From JAWVFM01 sp038237625 (GTDB taxonomy: Bacteria > Actinomycetota > Thermoleophilia > Solirubrobacterales > 70-9), in NCBI GenBank assembly GCA_038237625.1, contig JBBRYM010000003.1, positions 1 through 64,000 on the forward strand: a stretch of DNA of 64,000 nucleotides. Reading direction: 5' to 3'. Below, piece after piece: positions 8,802-17,561 of the stretch. The notes beneath the pieces are model-generated. The model searched no databases, was not told the origin of the DNA, and saw nothing but the letters and a program-made list of their open reading frames with translations. The number at the start of each line of letters is the position of its first letter. Positions within the stretch are counted from its first letter, which is position 1. The position numbers were made by a program, and so were the translations under genes.

Positions 8802-9489
8802 GGCGAGCCATCCTATGGCCGAGGTCGTAGAGCGCCACGGTCGCCGCCATGGCGGCATTCAGGGAGTTCGGGCCGTCCGCGCCGAGGGGAATCCGCGCGC
8901 GGCGGGTGGCCCCCTCCAGGATCTCTGCCGGTAGTCCCTCACGCTCGCCCCCAACACAGATGGTGAGCGGGCACCCTGGGTCGATGGCGCCGACCTCGGC
9001 CTTGGCCGTCATGTCGAGCGCAACGGTGGGGCCGTCCAAAGCCGCGAACTCGGCGCGCGCCGGGGGTCGCACGAAAATCGATCCCATACTGGCGCGCACC
9101 GCCTTGGGCGAATAGGGGTCGGCGCAGCCGGGCCCGAGGATCACGTTGCCGTCCGCCAGGGCGTGAGCCGAGCGGATCACCGTTCCGACGTTGCCCGGGT
9201 CGCCCACGTCGTGCAGGTAGATCCGCAGCGTTCCATGCGGCTGCGCCCAGCGCTGGCGAAAGACCCCCATCACCCTAGTCCCCGATCCAAGCGAGCTCAC
9301 CGCATCGAGCAGCTCCTGCTCGACGTCCTCGCCGCCGGCCAACACGAACTCCGCCTGTACGCCCGCGGCCTCGGCCGCGGCGACGAGGTCCTCGCCCTCG
9401 GCAGCGAACAGCCCCGTGCGCGCCCGCTCCCGCCGCGTCTGGAGCTTGCGGATCGACTTGAGCTTGGCGTTGTCGGAAGAAGTGATCAT
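8794..9489 (-). CDS. SPOUT-family 23S rRNA/tRNA 2'-O-methyltransferase (TsnR/RlmB-like)
   Basis: 231 residues: an N-terminal L30e-like substrate-binding part (KSIRKLQTRRERARTGLFAAEGEDLV) and a C-terminal trefoil-knot SPOUT domain with the three standard motifs, GDPGNVGTVIRSA, CVGGEREGLP and the NSLNAAMAATVALYDL end. It transfers methyl from S-adenosylmethionine to a ribose 2'-OH. In Mycobacterium and Streptomyces a gene of this family (tsnR) sits in the same place between rplT and pheS. The exact RNA target cannot be read from the sequence. Confidence 0.9.
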   Translation of the reverse strand: MITSSDNAKLKSIRKLQTRRERARTGLFAAEGEDLVAAAEAAGVQAEFVLAGGEDVEQELLDAVSSLGSGTRVMGVFRQRWAQPHGTLRIYLHDVGDPGNVGTVIRSAHALADGNVILGPGCADPYSPKAVRASMGSIFVRPPARAEFAALDGPTVALDMTAKAEVGAIDPGCPLTICVGGEREGLPAEILEGATRRARIPLGADGPNSLNAAMAATVALYDLGHRMARHA

Positions 9490-9495
9490 GGGAAC

Positions 9496-9522
9496 GAAAA
9501 AGGGCGCCTCGCTGGGCGCCCG
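9496..9522 (-). terminator. Rho-independent terminator after rplT region
   Basis: Perfect 7-bp stem GGGCGCC/GGCGCCC (9502-9508 with 9515-9521) and a 6-base loop. On the minus strand it is followed by five T residues (9497-9501). It lies about 115 bases beyond the rplT stop and just before the methylase start, so it should end or attenuate infC-rpmI-rplT transcripts ahead of the methylase-pheST-arg genes. Confidence 0.75.
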
Positions 9523-9637
9523 GGGGAGTTGGTCTTGCGGTCCGATGTCAGGCAGCCGCAGGCCTCCGGGCGGGCTCGGTAAAGCGTCGGCGAAAGCGGC
9601 GGATAGTCGACATCTCGTTGAAGTTAACCATGAGAGC

Positions 9638-9997
9638 TCAGGCCGGGGTCGCGGCCTTCGCCTGTTCGCAAATTCCCTTGAACGTCTCAGGGTCGCGGAC
9701 GGCGATGTCGGCCAGCATCTTGCGGTTGACCTCGATGCCTGCCTCGCCGAGGCCGTGGATCAACTCGGAGTAGGTCGTTCCGTTCAGGCGCGCGGCGGCG
9801 TTGATGCGCGTGATCCAAAGGCGCCTGAAGTCGCGCTTTCGCGCCCGGCGATCGCGGTACGCGTACTGGCCCGAGCGCATCAGCTGCTCGTTCGCGAAGC
9901 GATAGCTCGAGTGCTTGCGACCCCAATAGCCCTTCGCCTGGTTCAGGACCTTCTTGCGCCGGCGCTTGCGAGCGACGGCGTTGGTCGCGCGGCTCAC
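9638..9997 (-). CDS. rplT: 50S ribosomal protein L20
   Basis: 119 residues from the GTG at 9997, which overlaps the rpmI stop (GTGA). L20 is an early 23S rRNA assembly protein. Seen: the basic N-terminal tail ARKRRRKKVLNQAKGYWG, the central RDRRARKRDFRRLWITRINAA helix and the C-terminal globular part ending CEQAKAATPA. The frame stays open far upstream, but that region is antisense-like and covers rpmI, so the short form is chosen. Confidence 0.97.
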   Translation of the reverse strand: MSRATNAVARKRRRKKVLNQAKGYWGRKHSSYRFANEQLMRSGQYAYRDRRARKRDFRRLWITRINAAARLNGTTYSELIHGLGEAGIEVNRKMLADIAVRDPETFKGICEQAKAATPA

Positions 9998-10203
9998 GAT
10001 CCGCCCTTGCCGCCGGCCAAGAGGCCACGCACCCGCTTCTGCTCCGCCTTCGCGACGTCGGTCGGGCGCCCCATCCGCCGCTTTCGCTTCGGCGATTTGT
10101 GCTCGAGCATGTGGCTCGAGTACGCGCGCTTGCCTCGGAGCTTGCCCGTGGCGGTCTTGCGAAAGCGCTTCTTGGCGCCCGAATGTGTCTTCATCTTGGG
10201 CAT
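9994..10203 (-). CDS. rpmI: 50S ribosomal protein L35
   Basis: 69 residues starting MPKMKTHSGAKKRF, the invariant L35 N-terminus; a small, very basic 50S protein. It sits between infC and rplT as in nearly all bacteria and overlaps rplT by 4 bases. The 148-base gap to infC is the region where L20 autoregulatory structures occur in other bacteria; no such structure could be confirmed here. Confidence 0.96.
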   Translation of the reverse strand: MPKMKTHSGAKKRFRKTATGKLRGKRAYSSHMLEHKSPKRKRRMGRPTDVAKAEQKRVRGLLAGGKGGS

Positions 10204-10351
10204 GACGGCCGACCATTGAAGCAGAGGGAACCCGCGCGGTCTATCTCGCCCCAGGGCGACCGTTGCGTGAGAGCCCCTCTCACCCTGGAGGGCGTCTTCG
10301 CCGCCCCGGGTGGCATGCTCGGGCCCGGCCTGAGCCGGCGCCCGGCACGTT

Positions 10352-11020
10352 TCAGCCTGCTGCGGCCTGCTCGCCGGCTTCAGGCTCGGCAGGAGGCTCC
10401 GTCGCCGCGGCATCGGCCACCGGCGCCGAGAGTTCGTCGCCGTTGCCGTTCGGCTGAGCGGGATGCTCCAGGGCAGCCCGGGTGGGAGCCAGCAGCATGT
10501 GCATGTTGCGCCCCTCCTGGAGCGGATGCTGCTCGATCACCGCGAGCTCGGAGATGTCTTCGAAGAGGCGCTCGAGGAGCATCCGGCCACGCTCGGGATG
10601 CGCCTGCTCGCGGCCGCGAAACATGATCGTGACCTTGACCTTGGCGCCCGATCGCAAAAAGCGCTCGACGTGGCCCTTCTTGGTCTCGTAGTCGTGCACC
10701 GCGATCTTCGGTCGGAGCTTGATCTCCCGGATCGTCACCTGCTGCTGGTGCTTGCGAGCCTGCTTTGCCTTTTGCTCCTGCTCATACTTGTACTTGGAGT
10801 AGTCGAGAAGCCGCGTGACCGGTGGGCGGGCGTCCGGCGCCACCTCGACGAGGTCGAGGTCCTTCTCGCGGGCCATCGCCATCGCCTCAGCCGTGTCGAC
10901 GACACCGATCTGAGCGCCGTCGACGTCGACCAGCCTGACCTTGGGGACACGGATCCGCTCGTTGATGCGCGTCGAGTCGCGCTCCGGCGGCGTGCGGTCG
11001 AACCTGCGAGGAGGCGGCAC
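10352..11020 (-). CDS. infC: Translation initiation factor IF-3
   Basis: 222 residues from GTG at 11020. IF-3 binds the 30S subunit, keeps it apart from 50S and proofreads the start codon. Seen: N-domain RINERIRVPKVRLVD, the Lys-rich linker KYEQEQKAKQARKHQ, and the C-domain VTIREIKLRPKI ... KVTIMFRGREQAHPERG. About 45 extra residues at the C-terminus, rich in Ala, Pro and Glu, go beyond the usual length of about 180; similar acidic tails occur in other high-GC Actinobacteria. The start lies in TAGTG, with no strong Shine-Dalgarno upstream. Confidence 0.95.
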   Translation of the reverse strand: MPPPRRFDRTPPERDSTRINERIRVPKVRLVDVDGAQIGVVDTAEAMAMAREKDLDLVEVAPDARPPVTRLLDYSKYKYEQEQKAKQARKHQQQVTIREIKLRPKIAVHDYETKKGHVERFLRSGAKVKVTIMFRGREQAHPERGRMLLERLFEDISELAVIEQHPLQEGRNMHMLLAPTRAALEHPAQPNGNGDELSAPVADAAATEPPAEPEAGEQAAAG

Positions 11021-11076
11021 TAGATACGCATCGCCAGAAGCTTCAAGCTAGGCGCGAAAGGGAGGGTTCGAGGGGC

Positions 11077-11127
11077 AAAAGGAGTAGGGGCACGGGCGCT
11101 CAGCGGCGGCGCGTGGTGGTGGTGCCC
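11077..11127 (-). promoter_or_regulatory. Possible attenuator hairpin in infC leader
   Basis: On the minus strand the leader RNA can pair GGGCAC (11127-11122) with GTGCCC (11093-11088), with an inner GCGC/GCGC helix, followed by CTCCTTTT (11084-11077). The 5' arm lies inside the tiny Thr/Arg-rich ORF, so a ribosome stalled there would keep the hairpin open. The stem is modest and the T-run is interrupted; regulatory function is inference. Confidence 0.3.
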
Positions 11128-11132
11128 TTCAT
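11100..11132 (-). CDS. Putative leaderless Thr/Arg leader peptide (10 aa)
   Basis: An ATG about 3 bases after the predicted transcription start opens a 10-codon ORF, MKGTTTTRRR, ending in TGA. Four consecutive Thr codons followed by three Arg codons is the composition of an amino-acid-sensing leader peptide. It lies 80 bases upstream of infC and 53 bases downstream of thrS. Leaderless translation is common in Actinobacteria. In GC-rich DNA a run of ACC and CGC triplets can also arise by chance, so this needs conservation to be believed. Confidence 0.35.
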   Translation of the reverse strand: MKGTTTTRRR

Positions 11133-11141
11133 CAGGGGCCG

Positions 11142-11170
11142 AGTATAGACAGCCCCACCGGCCCTGGGAA
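11142..11170 (-). promoter_or_regulatory. Promoter for infC-rpmI-rplT
   Basis: On the minus strand a good -10, TATACT (11147-11142), is preceded at 17 bases by a weak -35, TTCCCA (11170-11165). It lies in the intergenic gap immediately downstream of thrS, predicting a start near 11135 and a separate infC transcript. Confidence 0.5.
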
Positions 11171-11185
11171 TGAGAGCGCTCGCTT

Positions 11186-13120
11186 TCAGCGCACGCTCTC
11201 GGCGAAGTCGGGCAGGCGTTGAGAGCTCTCCCCACCGCCGTGCTCACGCACCGACACGGTGCTCTCGGCTTGCTCCCGGTCGCCCACAACCAGCATGTAG
11301 GGCAGCTTGGCGAGTTCGGCGTCGCGGATCTTCTTGCCGACCGACTCCGAGCGTGAGTCGACCCTGCAGCGCACGCCCTGCCCGCGGAGCTCCGCCGCCA
11401 CCCGCTCGGCGTAGTCGTTGTGGCGGTCGGCGACCGGTAGGATCGCCGCCTGAACCGGGGCGAGCCACGCCGGAAAACGGCCGCCGTAATGCTCGATGAG
11501 GATGCCGGCGAAGCGCTCGAGGGATCCGAGCAGGGCGCGGTGGATCATCACGGGACGATGCTCGGCGTTGTCTTCGCCCTGGAAGCCGAGTTCGAAGCGC
11601 TCCGGCATCTGGAAGTCGAGCTGGCAGGTGCCGCACTGCCACGAGCGCCCAAGCGCGTCGGTGACGTGAAAGTCGATCTTGGGGCCATAGAAGGTGCCAT
11701 CCCCCGGGCTGACGTCGTAATCGCGGCCCTGCCGCTCCAGCGCCTCGCGCAGCGAGCTCTCGGCCCTCTCCCATTCCTCGTCAGTCCCGATCGACTTGTC
11801 GGGGCGGGTTGAAAGCTCCACCCGGACGTCGTCGAAGCCGAACTTGGCGTACAGCTCGTCGATGCCCTCGCAGATCGAGTCCACCTCGTTGGTGACCTGA
11901 TCGAGGGTGCAATACACGTGGGCGTCGTCTTGGGTGAAGGCACGCACCCGCAAGAGGCCGTGGAGAACGCCGGGGCGCTCGTAGCGCGAGACGTCCCCGA
12001 ACTCCGCAAGGCGAAGTGGCAGCTCGCGATAGGAGCGGCGTTCGGAGCCGAACACAAGGCACGCGCCCGGGCAGTTCATCGGCTTGAGCGCGTAGCGGCG
12101 GTCGGTTTCGTCGGCGTCGCGTTCGGAGGGGTCGACGAAGAACATGTTCTCGCGGTAGTTCTCCCAATGGCCCGAGCGGTGCCAGAGCTCCTCGTCGAGC
12201 ACGCGCGGGGTCTTGATCTCCTCGTAGCCGCGCTTGCCGAGCTGGGCGCGAACCTCCGCCTCGATCAGCCGCAGCAAGACTGTGCCGTTCGGCAGCCAGA
12301 ACGGCATGCCCGGCGACTCGGGACGCAGCATGAAGATCCCGAGCTCGGGGCCGAGGCGGCGATGGTCGCGCTCGCGCGCCTGTTCGATTCGCTCGAGGTG
12401 GGCGTCCAGGTCGCGCTTCTTGAAGAAGGCGGTGCCGTAGATGCGGGTCAGCATCGTGCGGCTCTCGTCTCCTCGCCAGTAGGCCCCGGCCAGCGACGTC
12501 AGCTTCAGCGCGCCGATCCGCCCGGTGGACGGGCCGTGGGGGCCGCGGCAGAGGTCCGTGAATGGCCCGTTTCGATACAGCGAGACGGTCTCGACGCCCT
12601 GGTCGCGCATCAGGTCGGAGATCAGCTCCACCTTGTACGGCTGCTCCTCGGTCCGGAAGCGCTCGAGCGCCTCGTCGGCCGTGATCTCCGAGCGCTCGAA
12701 GGCCTCGTCGGCCGCGACGTGTTCGCGCATCTTCGCCTCGATCTGCTCGAGGTCGGCCTCGCTCGGGCGGATGCCCTCCGGGAACTCGAAGTCGTAGTAG
12801 AAGCCCCCTTCGATCGGCGGGCCGATCGAGACCTTGGTGCCCGGCCACAGCTCGACGACCGCCTCTGCCAGGACGTGTGCCGCGTCATGGCGCAGCAGGT
12901 CGAGCGCATCCTCGGAGCGGTCGGTGACGATTTCGATCGCGGCGCCGTCGGATAGCGACGCGGTCAGGTCGCGGAGCTCGTCTTCGGCCTTGATGGCGAG
13001 AGCGGCCTTCGCGAGACCCGGGCCGATCGCCGCCGCGGCGTCGGCGCCGGTCGCGCCTTCCTCGAGCTCGAGAGGGGCGCCGTCGGGCAGGGTGACGGTG
13101 ATCGCAGCCACGGCGGCCAT
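11186..13120 (-). CDS. thrS: Threonyl-tRNA synthetase
   Basis: 644 residues, full length. Domains: TGS (about 5-70, ITVTLPDGAPLELEEGA), the editing domain with the HDAAHVLAEAV zinc-binding His motif (about 78-220), class II catalytic core with motif 2 (RVRAFTQDDAHVYC) and the MNCPGACLVF catalytic-zinc motif, and the anticodon-binding domain (about 545-640, PVQAAILPVADRHNDYA). Charges tRNA-Thr and clears Ser-tRNA-Thr. Directly upstream of infC, as in enterobacteria. Confidence 0.97.
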   Translation of the reverse strand: MAAVAAITVTLPDGAPLELEEGATGADAAAAIGPGLAKAALAIKAEDELRDLTASLSDGAAIEIVTDRSEDALDLLRHDAAHVLAEAVVELWPGTKVSIGPPIEGGFYYDFEFPEGIRPSEADLEQIEAKMREHVAADEAFERSEITADEALERFRTEEQPYKVELISDLMRDQGVETVSLYRNGPFTDLCRGPHGPSTGRIGALKLTSLAGAYWRGDESRTMLTRIYGTAFFKKRDLDAHLERIEQARERDHRRLGPELGIFMLRPESPGMPFWLPNGTVLLRLIEAEVRAQLGKRGYEEIKTPRVLDEELWHRSGHWENYRENMFFVDPSERDADETDRRYALKPMNCPGACLVFGSERRSYRELPLRLAEFGDVSRYERPGVLHGLLRVRAFTQDDAHVYCTLDQVTNEVDSICEGIDELYAKFGFDDVRVELSTRPDKSIGTDEEWERAESSLREALERQGRDYDVSPGDGTFYGPKIDFHVTDALGRSWQCGTCQLDFQMPERFELGFQGEDNAEHRPVMIHRALLGSLERFAGILIEHYGGRFPAWLAPVQAAILPVADRHNDYAERVAAELRGQGVRCRVDSRSESVGKKIRDAELAKLPYMLVVGDREQAESTVSVREHGGGESSQRLPDFAESVR

Positions 13121-13352
13121 GCTATCCAGGCCCCCCGCGGGCTACTGCGTGACTCGCGGGGCGTACCGGGGTCAGCCGCCGGAGCCGCGCCCGCGGGCCT
13201 TGTCAACGGCCCAGGATGCGTCGTTTGCCGAACCGTTCCAGTTACCGCCAGCCCTGACATCCCGCTCGGGCCGCGTTCCAAGCTGGTTTCGGGCTCGAAT
13301 CGGTAAGTGACCTGCAGCGACGGCGGTCTCTCCCTCATAGACTTTGCTCAGA

Positions 13353-14273
13353 GTGGAGGGACGCCTGAGAATCGCCATGGCGGCGGTCGTCGCGATGGTC
13401 GCGCTGACCTCGGTTGTAACCGCGTCTAACGCGGGGGCCGCCGGGCTGCCCCAGGGCTATGTGCCATGGCCGAACCTCTTGCCCGGACGCACGGTCGGGC
13501 CCTCCGGCCCGCCCCACTCCATCCGCGGCTGCAAGGACCTGAAGCTCGACTGCGTCGATCGCCTGATCACGCGTCTGCGGAGAGAGTGGCGCGCCGACAA
13601 TGCGAGCTGCGATCACCGGGCGATCTTTTCGATCGGCTACCTGCGGATCACCCAGGAGATCCGCAGGCGGCTCGCCCACCGCGAGACCTTCCACTATCCG
13701 GCCTGGTTCATCTCGGTCGTCCAGGGATTCTCCGACGAGTACTTCGCAACCCAGCGGCGCTTCGACGCGGGGAAGGCCGTGCCCGGTGCCTGGCGGATCT
13801 ACTACGAGTCCACCGCGAACGGCGACTACAACGCGGGCCAGGATCTTCTGCTCGCGTCAAACGCGCACACCAACCACGACCTTCCCTACGCGTACGCGGC
13901 CTCGGGCCTGCTGACGCCCAAGGGAAGATCGCGAAAGCACGACCACGACCAGGTCAACGACGTCAACGCCACGGTCTTCAGCGGCCTCGCCCACTTCTAC
14001 GCCGACCACTACGACCCGATGTTCAGCCTCATCAACACCACCGAGCCATTTGACGGCCTGGCAACGCTTCAGATGGTCCAGGCATGGCGGGAGAACGCCT
14101 GGCGCGAGGCCGAGCGACTCGTGAGCGCGAAGACGCCCGCCGAGCTGCACCAGGTCGAAAGCCAGATCGAGACCACCTCGACGGCCTGGGCCAAGCTGAT
14201 CACCTCAGGTGCGATGCCGGGCTACCGGTCAACGCGCGACGCGTACTGCCAGGTCCACCACGCAACAGGCTGA
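13353..14273 (+). CDS. Secreted DUF5995-like protein
   Basis: About 306 residues with an N-terminal signal peptide (RLRIAMAAVVAMVALTSVVTASNAGA). The mature part has HFYADHYDP, NAHTNHDLPYAY and IGYLRITQEI, the His/Asp-rich pattern I associate with the actinobacterial DUF5995 family, whose function is unknown; the His residues suggest metal binding. The start is uncertain: TTG at 13344, GTG at 13353 or ATG at 13377. A TAGACT -10-like element ends 9 bases before the GTG, which would make it near leaderless. Divergent from thrS. Confidence 0.7.
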   Translation: MEGRLRIAMAAVVAMVALTSVVTASNAGAAGLPQGYVPWPNLLPGRTVGPSGPPHSIRGCKDLKLDCVDRLITRLRREWRADNASCDHRAIFSIGYLRITQEIRRRLAHRETFHYPAWFISVVQGFSDEYFATQRRFDAGKAVPGAWRIYYESTANGDYNAGQDLLLASNAHTNHDLPYAYAASGLLTPKGRSRKHDHDQVNDVNATVFSGLAHFYADHYDPMFSLINTTEPFDGLATLQMVQAWRENAWREAERLVSAKTPAELHQVESQIETTSTAWAKLITSGAMPGYRSTRDAYCQVHHATG

Positions 14274-14285
14274 ACGGGAGACGAT

Positions 14286-14357
14286 GGGCGTTACTGGGCT
14301 CGAACCAGTGACCTCAGCCTTGTCGAGGCTGCGCTCTCCCAACTGAGCTAAACGCCC
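14286..14357 (-). tRNA. tRNA-Val(GAC)
   Basis: 72 bases fold as a standard cloverleaf on the minus strand: acceptor GGGCGTT/AACGCCC, D arm GCTC/GAGC, anticodon stem CAGCC/GGCTG with loop TCGACAA (anticodon GAC), and T arm ACTGG-TTCGAGC-CCAGT. No CCA is encoded. Confidence 0.95.
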
Positions 14358-14474
14358 TAGGTCGCGAGATTTTAGCCCGGCGGGCTCGAGGCGCCGAGGC
14401 CACGCGTCGGCGCTCGGGAGCCCTTTCTGAGGTTCCCGCAAATTGCGGCTTGCAGAAATGGCACGCAAGTGAAA

Positions 14475-14616
14475 CCTTTGGAACTGAAAAGTGTTAAGTT
14501 GGTACGAGCGTTCGCCGATAGGTGACGTGAAGACTTGAAGGACCGACGAGCCAGCGCTGGGACGGTTGGCGGTACGTCCTTTGCGGAACCAAGGGCCTCC
14601 TCACGGGGGCCCTTTT
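14475..14616 (+). ncRNA. Candidate small RNA ending in an intrinsic terminator
   Basis: Between tRNA-Val and the NfeD-like gene, both on the minus strand, lies about 140 bases of AT-richer sequence with no ORF that ends in a plus-strand terminator. A terminator with no plus-strand gene in front of it implies a short plus-strand transcript. No known RNA family (4.5S, 6S, RNase P, tmRNA) is recognised. Limits are approximate. Confidence 0.25.
14591..14616 (+). terminator. Rho-independent terminator, plus strand
   Basis: Stem AAGGGCC (14591-14597) with GGCCCTT (14608-14614), 10-base loop, then TTTT. The orientation does not serve the flanking minus-strand genes. Confidence 0.6.
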
Positions 14617-14621
14617 CCGTT

Positions 14622-14939
14622 CTAGGAATCGCTTTCGGGCTCGAGGTCCAGCACGAGTCCCTCGACCGCCGCGATGCGCGCGCGGGAGCCGGCCGGCAGG
14701 GGCGAGTCGCTGCGCGCGTTCCAGATCTCGCCGCGCACCCGCGCCCGGCCGTCGTCGATCACCGTGGCGGTCATGCCCACCAGCGCCTCAACGCCCGTCT
14801 TGACGCCGTAACGCGAGAGCCAGCGCTTCCAGGCGACGATCTCCCCCACCTCGATCAGAGCCGCCGTGCCCACTGCGATCAGGCCGAGCGGCGAGGGCAG
14901 AACCACGACGGCGAGGACGATGGTCAGCGCCAGGATCAC
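14622..14939 (-). CDS. NfeD-like membrane protein, short form
   Basis: About 105 residues from GTG at 14939. One or two N-terminal hydrophobic helices (VILALTIVLAVVVLPSPLGLIAVGTAALIEV) are followed by an NfeD C-terminal OB-fold domain (ALVGMTATVIDDGRARVRGEIWNA ... AAVEGLVLDLEP). NfeD proteins work with stomatin/flotillin-type proteins in membrane quality control; no partner is next to it here. The frame is open further upstream to 15113 without NfeD features, so the start is uncertain. Confidence 0.7.
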   Translation of the reverse strand: MILALTIVLAVVVLPSPLGLIAVGTAALIEVGEIVAWKRWLSRYGVKTGVEALVGMTATVIDDGRARVRGEIWNARSDSPLPAGSRARIAAVEGLVLDLEPESDS

Positions 14940-15099
14940 ACGACGAGGATAGTCCGAGCTCAGCGCGGCGCCGCTCGAGCAGGCGACGCTCGGCATCGCC
15001 GGGCATGAGCTCCACGACCGCACGGCCGAGCCGAAGGACACAGATGCGTTTCGGCCATGAGTGGCCCCCTTTGCCGGTTGGGCCCAACAGTTTACCTTG

Positions 15100-15111
15100 G
15101 ATTCATGAATC
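15100..15111. promoter_or_regulatory. 12-bp perfect palindrome upstream of lipoprotein/ABC operon
   Basis: GATTCATGAATC is a perfect palindrome in an AT-rich intergenic stretch about 120 bases before the lipoprotein start. It could be a dimeric repressor site; nothing else supports that. Confidence 0.2.
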
Positions 15112-15229
15112 AACTTTCAAATGTATGGGCGGTCGGCGTCTTTCACGGACTTTTCATTGTTCCTGATCAAGATCGTCTGTCATGAGGTCCGCTGACCGAA
15201 TCAATCAACAAGGAAGGGCCGTGATCCCG

Positions 15230-16054
15230 ATGAGGGCATTTCGCCGAATCAACAAGTTCCATATGGGCGCGAGCGTGGTCGCTATCGCCGCTTTGGTGCC
15301 GCTCACAGGATGCGGCTCAAGCGGGACCTCGCTCACGACCTCAACATCAGCGCCTACGCAGCCAACGTCGACCAACGCCGGCACCTCCACCACGGTGCCG
15401 ACGGCGACGACGTCGCCGGTGACGACCGGAGGGAACTACAACCCGAAGATCGTTCCGAGCCAGTTCAGCACCAACGTCGCCAACCCCTATTTTCCGCTGA
15501 AGCCGGGAACCACCCACATCTACAAGGGGACCCGGGACGGCGTTCCAACCGAAACCCGGTACACGGTCACGAACCAGACCAAGACGGTCATGGGGGTCAA
15601 GACCCTCGTGATCAAGGACGTGGTAACCCAGAACCACTCGCTTGTCGAGAAGACGAGCGACTGGTACGCCCAGGACAGCAAGGGCAACGTCTGGTACTTC
15701 GGTGAGAACACCGCCGAGTACGCGAACGGCGTCGTCACGAACACCGACGGCACCTGGGAAGCCGGTGTCGACCATGCCCTGCCGGGCATTGTCATGGAAG
15801 CCCACCCGAAGGTCGGCGACCACTACCGGCAGGAATACCGACCGGGGATTGCCGAGGACACGGCAACGGTCCTCAAGACCAACGCCTCGATCAAGGTTCC
15901 CGCGGGTACCTACAACCACGTGATCATGGCGCGCGACATCAACCCACTCGACCCCACCAAGCACGAGGTCAAGTGGTTCGCGCCTGGCGTTGGGTTCGTG
16001 CACGCCGACCTCCACCAGGGCGGCCACCACGAGATCAGCAGCCTCGTCAAGTAG
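15230..16054 (+). CDS. Lipoprotein associated with ABC exporter
   Basis: 274 residues. ATG at 15230 follows an AGGAAGGG ribosome site (15211-15218). The signal peptide ends in a lipobox, PLTGC, at about residues 21-25; then a Ser/Thr-rich linker and a beta-rich domain (PYFPLKPGTTHIYKG ... VPAGTYNHVIMARD ... KWFAPGVGFVHAD). The protein should be anchored outside the membrane. It is 12 bases ahead of two ABC ATPases and a permease, so it may be the external component or substrate of that transporter. No named family was recognised with certainty. Confidence 0.8.
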   Translation: MRAFRRINKFHMGASVVAIAALVPLTGCGSSGTSLTTSTSAPTQPTSTNAGTSTTVPTATTSPVTTGGNYNPKIVPSQFSTNVANPYFPLKPGTTHIYKGTRDGVPTETRYTVTNQTKTVMGVKTLVIKDVVTQNHSLVEKTSDWYAQDSKGNVWYFGENTAEYANGVVTNTDGTWEAGVDHALPGIVMEAHPKVGDHYRQEYRPGIAEDTATVLKTNASIKVPAGTYNHVIMARDINPLDPTKHEVKWFAPGVGFVHADLHQGGHHEISSLVK

Positions 16055-16066
16055 AGAACGGGCGGC

Positions 16067-16805
16067 ATGACTCAGATGACGAAGATCAATTCTGAGATCG
16101 CCGGGACTGGCGGGGGGAACTCCCCCCGCCAGTCCTCACCCGGTCCCGCGATCGAGGCTCGCGGCCTCTACCAGATCTACCGCGAGACGGAGATCGAGAC
16201 CGTGGCGCTTCGCGGCGCCGAGCTCATCCTGGAGCCCGCCTCCTGGACGACCCTGATGGGGCCGTCGGGCAGCGGCAAGAGCACGCTGATCCACGTCCTC
16301 GCCGGCCTGCTCGAGCCCAGCGGCGGCTCGGTGATGATCAACGGCCGCGATTTGACACGGCTGTCGCCGCCCGACAGGGCGCGCGAGCGCCGGCGCAGCA
16401 TCGGCCTGGTGATGCAGCGCGACAATCTTCACCCGTTGCTCGACGTTGTCGGCAACGTCTCGCTCCCGCTTCGCCTCGACGGTCGTCCGGCCAAGGAGGT
16501 CCGCGAGCGCGTCGCCGGGCTCCTCCAGCAGGTCGGCCTCTCCGAACGGCGCCACCACCGCGCGGGCCAGCTCTCGGGTGGTGAGAACCAGCGAGCGGCG
16601 ATCGCCCTCGCTGTGGCTCCCCGGCCCCGGCTGCTGCTCACCGACGAGCCGACGGGCGAGCTCGACGAGGCAACCGCGGAGGGCGTGCTCGACCTGCTCG
16701 CTGAACTCCGGGCCGAGGGCACCGCGGTGCTCACCGTGACCCACAACCCGCAGGTGGCCAAACGGGCCGACCGGCGCCTGATCATGCGAGACGGAGAGGT
16801 TTTCG

Positions 16806-16816
<11 letters not shown>
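16067..16816 (+). CDS. ABC transporter ATP-binding protein (LolD/MacB type)
   Basis: 249 residues. Walker A GPSGSGKST, Q-loop VMQRDNLHPL, signature LSGGENQRAAIA, Walker B LLLTDEPTGELD and H-loop VTHNPQ are all present. The GELD motif marks the LolD/MacB/FtsE branch that drives FtsX-type permeases by mechanotransmission. N-terminal 25 residues are a polar extension. It overlaps the next ATPase gene by 11 bases; two different ATPases for one permease suggests a heterodimer. Confidence 0.93.

Positions 16817-17557
<741 letters not shown>

Positions 17558-17561
<4 letters not shown>

Noticed and set aside
13121..13343. Possible T-box leader for thrS
   Set aside because: A TTGGAACGCGG sequence is T-box-like on the minus strand, but the conserved TGGNACCGCG is not matched and no specifier loop or antiterminator was found.
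14788..15087. Alternative 99-codon frame overlapping the NfeD-like start
   Set aside because: A short stretch looks protein-like (VVELMPGDAERRLLERRRAELGL) but the rest is Arg-rich shadow; possibly a frame-shifted extension, not supportable as a gene.
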